Origin: Polytrichum commune
Taxonomy: Eukaryota; Streptophyta; Polytrichopsida; Polytrichales; Polytrichaceae
DNA: 64,000 nucleotides
Assembly (NCBI GenBank): GCA_950295325.1
Contig: OX485808.1
Span: 4,776,501 to 4,840,500 of the forward strand
Direction: 5' to 3'
Shown here: positions 54,645 to 64,000 of the stretch, in pieces
Position numbering within the stretch: position 1 is the first letter of the stretch
Layout of the letters: the number at the start of each line of letters is the position of its first letter
Translations under genes and position numbers: made by a program
The notes under the pieces: model-generated
The model's input: the letters and a program-made list of their open reading frames with translations, nothing else
The model's database searches: none
What the model was told of the DNA's origin: nothing

Positions 54645-56810
54645 ATGTTTCATGTTTTACGCCCTAGTCGAGCTCTCTTGTCAAGATTAGAAGGCTGGAA
54701 TTTTAAGTATGAGTTACGGGGTTTTAGAAAAATGAGTACTACTGCATTTTCTGGGCCTTTAGCAAGTGGTACCACAAGTTCACAACACGACATCCCTACA
54801 CATGTTCATCATGTGTTACCAACGTCACCAGCCTTACACACTGCGATGAATGCTGAACCAAATAAGCCTGGAAAGTTGCATGGAATGGATTTGACAATTG
54901 TTGATCTGTCCCCCTCCGAAAGTACAAGCTCTGAGAACAAGAATTCGAAAATGGGCGGTGGGATTGACGGAAATACAGAAATAGGAGAAGAAAATTTGGA
55001 TTTTCCTGTACCCATGTCGCCATTTGCAGGCGAACTCTCCAAGGAGGTAGAACTGAACAGGGCTTTAATTGCAGAGGCCGCAATGAAGGCAGGGCCTGCA
55101 ATCAGCAAAGAAGATGTGCTCTTTGAAGATGAATGGTTGATAGTAGTGAACAAGCCGCGAGGATTATACTGCGAACATGTTTTCGCAACCATACCATCAC
55201 TCTTAAGCTCAACAGGTATGTCTCATACCTCTGTCAATTTTATATACTTGTCTTAGATAAGTGGGAACTTTTATAAGGAGAGTACTTGAGTAACAAATTG
55301 TTGTTGCAGGTCAATAATCTTAATGTTCCTTCAAGAGTCCGTTCCAGTGTTGGTCTGGTACATAGTTGAATGCATGGTATCAATAATCCACATCACTAAT
55401 GCTATTCGAGAACCTACCCGTGGGTATCAAAATCATAATACCAGTTGGTATTTGGTGCGGATGTCAAGGTGAGAGAATCTGTGTATACCTGACTTATTAT
55501 TTGGGTCATCACCATTCTAAACCATATAGATACTAGGGCGATTTTGCCTAGGTATGAAGGTATTCGCATGGTATATATACCCAAATGCTATTGAAAAAAA
55601 ATAAACCGTTAAATACCAATACCCTACTGGTATCAAAAGAAGACGATACTAGATCAACACTGGTCCTTTCCTCCTCACAACAAGTATATAAAATACTGGA
55701 CTTTCCAACAAGTAGAAATATGTTTCTAATTGCATATTGCCTTGAAATCTTGCCTTCACTATATGGACAAGTAGTTCTAGGAGGTACAAGACAACAGTTC
55801 TTGAGCTGGAACAGGTCATTGCTGGTTGTATATCTCTTGGCACTAAGTAATATAAAGAAACATCAAAAAACCAGGAGTCTTGAGGACCCTAATGCATTAG
55901 GATCAGGAATGTGTTGAAGGCTCTCTTGCCTCATGAAGTTTACCTTGAGGTAGACATCTCAATGGTGAACAACATTTTATCCTTTGTCATTGATACTCAT
56001 TGGAATCACACTCAAGCTATAATGTAATTTGTTTGAGTGGGAGTTACATTGGTGTGGTTTGCTAATGCAGGTGAAACTGAGCCGCATATGCACATGGCGA
56101 ATCGGTTGGACCGAGACACGAGTGGGGTGATGGTAATCACAAAATGTAGAGAAGCAGCTGCAAAGCTAACACGCACTTTCACAGATCGCCAGGTCCAAAA
56201 GACATATCTAGCTCTATGTGCACAGGCACCCCCAAATTGGAACCATATCAAAATTGAGTCTGGGCATGGTCGCTCTAGGTATGGAGCATGGCGGGTTTAT
56301 GCGAAACACGACGTGGGGCGACGCCTACCTGGAGGTTCCTCGGTCCGAGAAATGGTGACGCGACTTGAAATCCTTACAAAAAATAACAGTAGTCAAGATG
56401 AGACCGATTTGGATTTGCCATCCTCAGGTGACCACACTTCTGTAGTTGTAGTTGTAGTTGGGGGTGATGAAGATGATGCAATCGGGAGGAATGAAATCAG
56501 AGAGAAGAATATTTTAAGAGAAGGAGGAGGTGATGAGGTGGTGACAGTGGTGCGTGCGTTTCCAGAAACTGGCAGAACACATCAGATTCGGTTACACTGC
56601 CAGTACCTCGGCCTTCCCTTATGTGGGGACATTAAATATGGAGGGCCTCTTGTGTGGCAAGGTGTAAATTATGGCTCACATGCATTACATGCTGAAAGCC
56701 TTGCTCTCTTGCATCCTATCACTTATGAGCCCCTTCAAATAGTTGCCCCTTGTCCTGAGTGGGCCGCCCAATTGGGTGTTCAACCATTTTTGCACAAAGC
56801 CAAAGAGTAG
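54645..56810 (+). CDS. RluA-family RNA pseudouridine synthase (two exons)
   Basis: Exon 1 is 54645-55215 (donor caacag|gtatgt). Exon 2 is 56071-56810 (acceptor taatgcag). The intron is 855 bp, phase 1; the spliced product is 436 aa. The enzyme isomerises uridine to pseudouridine in RNA. Motifs: DEWLIVVNKPRGLY (about 164-177), NRLDRDTSG (201-209) with the catalytic aspartate at D204, QVQKTYLALC, SGHGRSRYGAWRVYAKHD, and GRTHQIRLHCQYLGLPLCGD from about 358. The SGHGRS..GAWRVYA block is typical of plant RNA pseudouridine synthase 1-like proteins. The N terminus (MFHVLRPSRALLSRLEG) is Arg- and Ser-rich and may be an organelle transit peptide; the first about 150 residues are otherwise not conserved. 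The insert with VVVVVVGGDEDD is unusual. All key residues are present, so it is probably functional. Confidence 0.93.
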
Positions 56811-57924
56811 AATCCCGTCTTAACATTAGCTTCTCTACCTTTAGCATTTAGTTTTCGGTTTTTTGAAAGTCATAGGTATCTTCATTTTTTGTTAACAAAC
56901 ATTTATGGAGTGTAAGATGCAAAGCCCCATGTGAATGGGGTTAAGTCGCAATACCCAGAAGTGATCAAAGAATCTTGGGACATTGTGGCGGCGTGATCTA
57001 ATAGTCGGCTAATTCAACAGGGTGTTGTCAATGGTAGTGTTCTCAATTTGAAAACCCGTAGAAAGAGCAGAAGAATCTCCTAAGCAGTTAGAATATAAAA
57101 ATTAATTAGCAGTTGAGCATATAGGCTCAAAGTTAGAGATGGCGGCGAGATAATTTAAACATTTATACAATACAGGAGAACCATGGAGCCAAGTACAATA
57201 AGTCCATCTCTCTAATATTTATTTGATCCAGAACACCTTTAGTACAGTGATATTGGCACACCATGTGATGTGCATAAGGAGACAACCCACAGGATCATCT
57301 CGCAGGTTTGGCAGGTAAACGGCTTTCTATCAAAAGGAGAATTGTGGGCCTCTCTTGAAACTTTAAGTGTGCCATGGGATTACACAGAGAACTCCGAAAG
57401 CAGAAGTGGCCCTATGGATATTTCTGCAAACTATAAGGAGCTTTCAAAGATATTTTAGTACTTTCAAACCTCTTTTCATGATTCTACATCTTTAGTTTTT
57501 AATTTATTGTTCATTTTATGAGCATAACTGGTTCAAACAATAATGAATCTTGAATTCTGACATTTTAAAGACTGATTACACTCTGATCAGATCGACCCGT
57601 AAAGTGTGGTTATCATATTTTGGCTTTGCAGGAACTTGTGTCCAGTGATTCACATAACCACATTTGGCATGTGATGGCCATTCGGCTCTGCCGAATGTAG
57701 CTTCAAATGTAAGGCTTCCCTTTCTTAGTTTGTGTGGAAGGATGAGATGGAGCCCAAGAAATCTGTTGGAGGAATCCCTAGATTTACTGAGTACTGGAGG
57801 AGAAAAACTGGACCCAAAAGGTATTCTTTTCTCTTGTATCCATGTGCAGTGCCTGTCTGGACTCTATTTAAGCTTCAACTGCAAGATGCAAAAACAGTGC
57901 TTAATAGAGTTATCCCTTAACTAA
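56811..57924. other. 3' flank and intergenic stretch
   Basis: No gene recognised. The frames at 57270-57458 and 57664-57924 are short and match nothing I know. Confidence 0.4.
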
Positions 57925-58150
57925 ATGTGACTTTTTGTCGAGAGTTTGTCCCCTGTGATTTTCCATTGGTTGTTTTGCATACTTTATCAGTAACTGCTTA
58001 TCACTCGTGGTGCATGTTTGGAGGTAGTCTTTGATTTTGAATGACAAGCAACTTATTTTGGTTTTCATCGAGGCCCAAACACATTTTAGCACATCTTGGC
58101 ATGCCAAATTGAGTTTGACTGAACCAATATAGATTCTTCATCGTTCAAAC
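57925..58150. repeat. Repeat shared with S1FA intron
   Basis: Matches 44340-44600 in the same orientation (gtcgagagtttgtcccctgt, gattttccattggttgtttt, catgccaaattgagtttgac). Confidence 0.6.
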
Positions 58151-59522
58151 CTCCACCTCTGAACATGTTTGGAAGAAAATTACCAAACATGGAAGCTGTT
58201 GTATGCAAAACAACCAACTTCCTACCAAAAGGCCCATTGAATTACAGGATAACATATAATTCTGAGTTTCAAATTACCTGATTTCCAGAAGGCAAATTCA
58301 CATTTCACTTTTTACTCAGTTGTACATTTCCTGATAGATTCTGGAAGAATAATGTGGCACTTCCCTCCTTCAATGTTAAGTCTCCTCTTGCCCATCTGAG
58401 CCATACCACTTTTGTCATGACTTAACTTACTGGACGCCCTTCAAGAGGCCAACACAAGTTAAGTTTTGGCAGAAATATAAGATTCCACCAATAGTTGCTT
58501 GTTACGAGGCAAGGGGAGCTGACACAAACCTGGGCTTCATGCACTTCACACCTCCTGCCAATCTGGTGGCAACTTACATCATTGAGATTCCAACCCCAAT
58601 TTGCTGGCTGCTAAGTTACAACCACTAACTTGAAATATGGGTCAAAGCAGATTTGACTTTAATGTCGCCCTCTTCTCAAGTAACCTGGTGACCATGGATA
58701 GATAGCTTGGGGAAGATATTGTTTGTTGGGTGTTGGCATCATTTGCCTAGCAGCTAGCGGAAAAGACACAATGCCGCATAACTTAGTAAACTTCGTAGGC
58801 CTCCATAAGTAGGAGAGTGGCAACTTTTATTACGAAGCTCACAATCTTGAAGGGAATAATAAAGCATTCCCTGTGCCCGATGCCGATTCTGTCTACGGAA
58901 TCCACTGTAGCTGCCACCTTTTGGAAAGATCCATTTGAAGAAAGATACTTACACTGGTAGGCCACTCCAATTACGTTTACAGGACTATTCTAAATGCTCA
59001 CACAGCCACATGGTAGAAGGAATACATGCCTTATTCAAACACTACTTAGTCTTTAAAAAGGTCTCTTAACACATGTGTACATGTTCAAGTCTCAAACATA
59101 CATTCTCAAAAGTAGCATGTTTAAGTAAAATCTAAGAGTAACACTTAAAGCTGTATCGATATTCATCTTATTTCCCAAAATTGTGAGCTCAATGCTGATG
59201 TTCCTCATTCGTATTAGCTAATGTGCTCATGTAATTGGTATTTTGTTTTAGGATCCCTTATACATGTCGAAATGCAAGAGCCTTGCAGGCAAGTGTCCCT
59301 CACTAATCTTTGAACTAGTTTTGTCAATTTCTCTCCTAGCTTGGATGTTTTGGAAAAATGCATAAAAATCATGCGGTGATTCTCACAATGTAATTGCAGG
59401 ATGATTATAATGTGTAAATTGTCCTTTGGGTTTTCCCACATGTTTTGTTTATATATTATATCGTCCATTGATGGCGCTTTACTGCGAAAAAAGGACCTAG
59501 CCCCAAGGCGTTCCCTAACTAA
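58151..59522. other. Intergenic, no gene seen
   Basis: Only short frames on both strands, with no recognisable motifs. It ends at the TAA target site of the next MITE. Confidence 0.4.
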
Positions 59523-60007
59523 GGGGCGGTTTACACTATGGACCAAGAGCCATGACCAAGAAAATTAAATCATTTTCATGGTCATAGCTCTTGGCCAAGA
59601 GCCGTGACCATGAAAAATAAAAAATGGATTTTTGAGTGGCTTGGTCACTCTTGTAGTGTAAAGTGGATTTGGACCGGGACAACTTTGGGCTGATTTTTTT
59701 AATATAAATACAGTAAAGTCAAAAAAATATTTTAAAAAAATCGGCCAATGGCTGATTTTCAGCCTTACGGCTCCCTTGATTTCCGTTGAGTCGAGCATTT
59801 TGCCTCGCCTCAACGGAAAACCCGTTGGACCATGGCACATTATCCAAATGGCAGATTTTAGTAGTTTTTGGGGACCTCAAAGTTAGTGGTCATTCTCCTT
59901 TTTTCAAGGTAGTGTAAAGCCAAATGGGACCAAGAGCACTTTACTCTCCAATCACAAATTTTAGAATTTCATGGTCATGGCTCTTGGTCCATAGTGTAAA
60001 CCGCCCC
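59523..60007. mobile_element. 485-bp PIF/Harbinger-type MITE
   Basis: Perfect 36-bp terminal inverted repeats begin GGGGCGGTTTACACTATGGA. The element is flanked on both sides by TAA (59520-59522 and 60008-60010). A 3-bp TAA/TTA duplication with G-rich termini is the signature of PIF/Harbinger (Tourist-type) elements. The left side holds a second, internal palindrome around ctcttggccaagag at about 59589. No coding capacity. A Harbinger relic with both proteins lies at 1.5-3.7 kb, but its ends are too worn to show a match. Confidence 0.95.
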
Positions 60008-62435
60008 TAAGGAGCACGTCCTTGGGCTCCATCCTTGGGAAGGCCCTACTTGAAGGGAACGCGTTGGGGATCGGGCCTTCTCTGCCACTTTTCACTACAA
60101 AGGACTTTGATAATCACATGAAGGCCACATTCGTTTCAAGTTGTGCTTCCCCTTCCCACTAAACCGCTTATGGCGTTTAGTGTCATGTACACTATTTGCA
60201 AAGGGCCTAAAATAGATGCCTAGAGGTCTCAAAGTGTCACACCCACTAATTGTCTAATATGATTCCATTTGTCAACATAAGTAACTTCTTTAAGTGAAAA
60301 AATATTTACAGTATGACATTTAGAGAGGCACATTGAGATACTTTAGATGATAGTCTTCCATTTTAATATGCAGGGGAAAGATCTCTATGAGCGTACTAAT
60401 GGCAAGTGTCATGTGTTTACACTTTAGTATGCAAGAGGAAGATATTCTTCAGCATACTAATGGCATGTGCCATTTGTGTACACTTTGGTCAACTTGTGTA
60501 CCATTGTGTAACATAGGCATGCACCTCGTAACACTATTGAACATGCTCATGCCAAGATAATAGTAAGCGCATTTGAATGCCAAGTGCCATGAGCTGGCAA
60601 TTATGGTGAAGTTGCTAATCGTCAATGGAACCTAGCATACGCCTCAAAGTAGGGTCAGTGGCACTATTGCACATGTGACACTAAATACCATAAACGGTCT
60701 ACATACTCTCCCAATAACTTGGCACGACAGGGTATTTGATATCAATCTATTCAGGTGATTCAATTACTTATCTTTATTAGACACCCTATATTTGAATGGT
60801 ATGTCGTTTGGTGTGGCTCCAAAACTTAATACCAAAAAACATGCTCAAAATATGATATTCATTCTAGGCTCAATAGTCAACATATTTGTACGGGAGGGGG
60901 GGGGGAGAGAATCTATATTACCTTTTAATGAGCACAAGAATCTTCCCTTTCATAATGAATAAGAAGCTCATGTGAACTCCAGAAACTATGAGGAAAGTGG
61001 CGACGGCCTCAAGTTGGATTTGCTAACCATCTTGTACTAATCGCGTGTTTCATATCCTAGTAGAAGTGGGCTAGTAAGAAATAGTAATCATTTTAGACCC
61101 ATTTTTACCTTATATAATTTGAAACAGCGAGTACTTCTGGACATTGACGACATCCATGTTCCAAAGTTCCAAACAAAATGGCGGCCACCGACAACAACAT
61201 GCTGAGTAGATGGTGCATAAAGTAGTTAGGACATTAATTCATATGCATGGGTACAATAGACGCCAAGGACCCAAACTAGTGGTCTACATTTTGGGACCCA
61301 GACATTTATGCAGGTGGCCTTCGTCCAACCCTTTGTGGTTGTTTTTATTGTTGTGATTGCTACCAAGCCATGGGCCGGCTAGAAGCATACTATACTATTT
61401 TGTCTTACAAATAGTACTCTCCTTGAGCCTTTTATTCAATTGTATGCGTTGACAATCTTACACTAACCGTAGTACCCGAACTCCGGTTTTTTGAAACTCT
61501 TCTTTATGCTTGAAACAATTTTCGGCCGGCCTAAAGGTAGGCAACCCTCATTTGGTTGCTTTTCTCAATCGGAAACCTATATTTGTGTGGTATGTGGTTA
61601 GGTGTGGCTTCAAGAATAGACACACGGAATAAAGACGTGTCTAAAAGAGATTGGACTACTTGTTCAATATTTTTTGGGGGAACATACATGATTGTTAAAT
61701 GAGCATGAAAATTTTCGTTGTGATAATGAATTCGTGTGCAAATGAGGCTATTTTGATGCTCAAGTTAAGGAGACTTTAATGTATAAATAGGGGTTTGACT
61801 TACGTGCCTCTTTGGGAAAATGTAACTAATTATTTACATGGAGTAAAGTTACGAAACAACTTGCATTCCAAATCATTTCCTTTTACTCCATCCCTGAAAA
61901 TTATTGCGCAAATTTCAAGCCACCCTCTCTATGGTTGAATCAACTTGTTTTCATCTTTTTCCGTATATCTATCTTAAGATATTCATATGAGCTCCGAAAA
62001 TTATGAGGAATGTGGCAGCGGCTTTGATTTGGATATGCTAACCATCTTGTATAAGGTAGGATTACGGAAAACGACGAATGACCACTACTAGTGCACTAGA
62101 CTAGGAGTAAAATGATTCTCGTGTGGACCCAAAATGGCTAATTGTAAAAGTGGTGATCCGAAAACGATGAAATGTTAGGCCGGAGGCAGTGATTGGCCGC
62201 ATAGGTCATGTTTCACACCACTTGGGATCACTTTTGGTTGCCATCGACTTAACCATTTTGTGTCCATTCGTATGCAAAGTAGGATATGCAAAGTTTGATG
62301 CTCAAATTCGAGAGACTCTACTGTACAAGTACAAGGTTCAACTTACTTACCTATTTGAGAAAATCATTTCCAGGGAATAAAATTACAAAACAACATGCAT
62401 TCCTCATCATTTCCTCCACTCCATCTCTAGGAAAA
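60008..62435. other. Intergenic with dispersed repeats
   Basis: No gene. It includes two further copies of the repeat at 50915-51085 (60955-61110 and 61970-62060) and a related pair with cctatatttgaatggtatgt at 60786 and cctatatttgtgtggtatgt at 61576. A G run of 11-12 bases lies near 60895. Confidence 0.5.
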
Positions 62436-62437
62436 CC

Positions 62438-62441
<4 letters not shown>

Positions 62442-62476
<35 letters not shown>
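62442..62476 (+). repeat. (CT)n microsatellite
   Basis: An uninterrupted TCTCTC run of about 35 bases. Confidence 0.9.
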
Positions 62477-62479
<3 letters not shown>

Positions 62480-62735
62480 GAGGGGTTGATCACAGCAGCC
62501 ATCACCGGCAACATCCATCGGCTTCCCTAGTTGTAATAGTGTGAAAAGTGATGGGCCAACATGACGAAAAGTTTGGTGTGATCCGGACATGAAACAGCTT
62601 TATTGCCACCATTATCCGTCGTCTACCTTAATCGCGTGTTTCCAATATCCCAGGAGGAGCAGTGGGCTCGTCGCAAAAAAGAATGAACCGAATCACACCC
62701 ACCCAGCTCACAAAAAAGTTAACATGCTGCCATCC

Positions 62736-62815
62736 CCATGCCCACAAGCACAAGCACAAGCACAAGCCGAGCCAAGCCAAGCCAAGCCAAGCCAAGCCAA
62801 ACCCAAGCCGAGCCA
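62736..62815 (+). repeat. Nested minisatellite: (CACAAG)n then (AAGCC)n
   Basis: About four hexamers (cacaag) are followed by six to seven pentamers (ccaag) and then a degenerate GC-rich tail. Long frames on both strands here (for example 62589-62864 and 62628-63032) are products of the repeat and not genes. Confidence 0.85.
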
Positions 62816-62984
62816 AGGCCAAGGGCAGGCCAGGCAGAGGCCGCGAAGATGCCAGTTGTGTTGACCAGAGAGCAGCAGGCGAGTTGGATGAGCGTTGTGG
62901 CCCATGAGGAGGCTCATCACACACTGCCAGCATATCCTTCTCTGCATAACATGAGATGCTACTCCAAGAGCTGTGATGCTGAAG

Positions 62985-62988
62985 ATCG

Positions 62989-63019
<31 letters not shown>

Positions 63020-63052
63020 CCATCATCATCATCCCTCATCATCCCTCATCAT
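62985..63052 (+). repeat. (CAT)n microsatellite
   Basis: A run of atc/cat triplets with a few interruptions (acc) ends in the catcatccctcatcatccct doublet. Confidence 0.9.
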
Positions 63053-63170
63053 CATTCTTCGTGACGTGACACTAAGGACAATCGATGCAGCTTAAATGCC
63101 TAAAATTGCAGCATGGAATCAAGCTCCAAAACCCCACCGTTTCAGCAAAAACTATTTATGATCCCAAGCA

Positions 63171-64000
63171 GGGTGTGTTACTATGCGGAGTGACGCAGTG
63201 CTGCAGTAACATCGTACTCAAGGCCACTTCACACACGAGACTGAGAGCCCGTGACCGTTGCACTTCAGGCACTCTCATTGGTGGAAAAGGCGGAGCCGGT
63301 CCAAGTTTGCTACTTCACGCTACGCTTGAGGGACCAACGGAGTGTGTGGATGCGAGATGGGTGTAAAGTCTACGTGGATTCCTACGTGGCATCGAATGGA
63401 TCATGTTTCATGGTTGCTTGGACTGTTTTTAGAAACCGCCTCTTGGAGGTAGGCATGACACAAAACCATTGGGAGACCATGGCACTCCGAACGTTCACAG
63501 CCGTTGGTTTGTTCTAGTTTATCATGTGTGAGGACCCGCGTTAATAGACATTCGTTGAAAAAGCATTTGGTTGAGAGCCCAGTCACATGTGACTTCACAC
63601 TACACTTGAGGGTCCGTGGCCATACTACATGATTTTGGAGGTGTGTTGAGACGGCCTTTGGACACGTTCTTTTGGGCTCTCACAATTTCATGGTCACGGC
63701 TCGTGGCTTGTGTGTGAAGTGGCCCTCAAATGTTCAATCTTTACTAATGAAAGTTCAATAGGTTGTTCGGACATTAGAGATCGTAAATGATTATGGCAGA
63801 AAATTACATTCTCGTTAAATAGTTTGTAGTGTTGCGTAACTCCAATTAGTAGCACACACTAATTGGGATAATCATTGTCCTAAATGAGGAATAAGTACAT
63901 CGATTATTCCGTTTAGTGCGTGTCACAATTCGGGATTATGCAGTGTAGCAATAACATCATACTCACAAGGTCAATTTTCACAAACGAAAGTTCAATAGGT
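63171..64000. repeat. ~230-bp repeat units, right edge
   Basis: The motif tgttactatgcggagtgacg ... taacatcgtactca begins at 63171, and gtttagtgcgtgtcacaatt ... ataacatcatactcac begins at 63911. Without the 508 inserted bases of the MITE, the spacing is about 233 bases, close to the spacing at 4884-5115. The array leaves the window at the right. Confidence 0.55.
63222..63724. mobile_element. 503-bp MITE (GGCCACTTCACAC family), copy 2
   Basis: The left end is GGCCACTTCACACACGAG and the right end is TTGTGTGTGAAGTGGCC, an inverted pair. The flanks CTCAA at 63217-63221 and 63725-63729 look like a target-site duplication. Removing element and one flank restores the repeat unit seen at 4884. The inner termini (GAGCC.TGACCATGAAATT) resemble those of the PIF-type MITE at 59523, so the two families may be related despite the different flank length. 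Confidence 0.85.

Noticed and set aside
62985-63052. Regular triplet array considered as a CRISPR-like array
   Set aside because: It is a simple (CAT)n microsatellite without spacers.
62589-63064. Long overlapping frames on both strands (up to 134 codons)
   Set aside because: They consist of translated minisatellite (AAGCC)n and (CAT)n; open frames follow from repeat periodicity, with no conserved motif.

Overview
This window looks like nuclear DNA of a land plant. It carries spliced genes of plant type (an S1FA-like protein and an RluA-type RNA pseudouridine synthase), a Ty1/copia retrotransposon primed by initiator-Met tRNA, PIF/Harbinger relics, and telo-box-like TTTAGGG runs. Long intergenic stretches are full of nested transposons and degenerate repeats. 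A piggyBac transposase and an antisense F-box-like ORF inside a copia element make me lean towards a non-flowering plant (bryophyte, lycophyte or fern). That is inference, and the species cannot be named from the sequence.

Layout. 163-870: last exon of a GSTCD-like methyltransferase gene entering from the left. 1.5-3.7 kb: broken PIF/Harbinger element (Myb/SANT and DDE transposase relics), part of it folded into a large inverted repeat. 3.9-9.2 kb: repeats, microsatellites and a MITE. 9.25-18.35 kb: copy A of a repeated chimeric gene whose C-terminal part resembles the region near the C terminus of plant SET2-type histone methyltransferases (ASHH2/SDG8). Copy A is inverted, frameshifted, carries a hairpin, and is split by an intact copia element at 10644-16503 with identical LTRs. 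19.64-26.04 kb and 33.94-40.67 kb: copies B and C of the same unit, each with an open frame of about 530 codons. Between them, at 26.0-33.9 kb, lies a piggyBac-like transposase locus duplicated in tandem (2573-bp period) between copies of a ~335-bp G/C-tailed MITE. 40.7-43.5 kb: gene-poor. 43584-45829: two-exon S1FA-like gene. 46-52.7 kb: repeats, two MITE families and a 1.2-kb foldback element. 54645-56810: two-exon pseudouridine synthase gene with tandem repeats upstream. 57-64 kb: gene-poor with MITEs and simple repeats.

Only three loci look like ordinary host genes: the methyltransferase end, the S1FA-like gene and the pseudouridine synthase. Most of the rest is transposon-driven. The most informative points are: target-site duplications that record unequal crossing-over between two MITEs as the cause of the piggyBac duplication; the multiplied SET2-like chimeric gene, including a hairpin copy; and the antisense F-box-like ORF in a young copia element. 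All similarity statements come from reading the sequence and from memory of the families. No database search was run.
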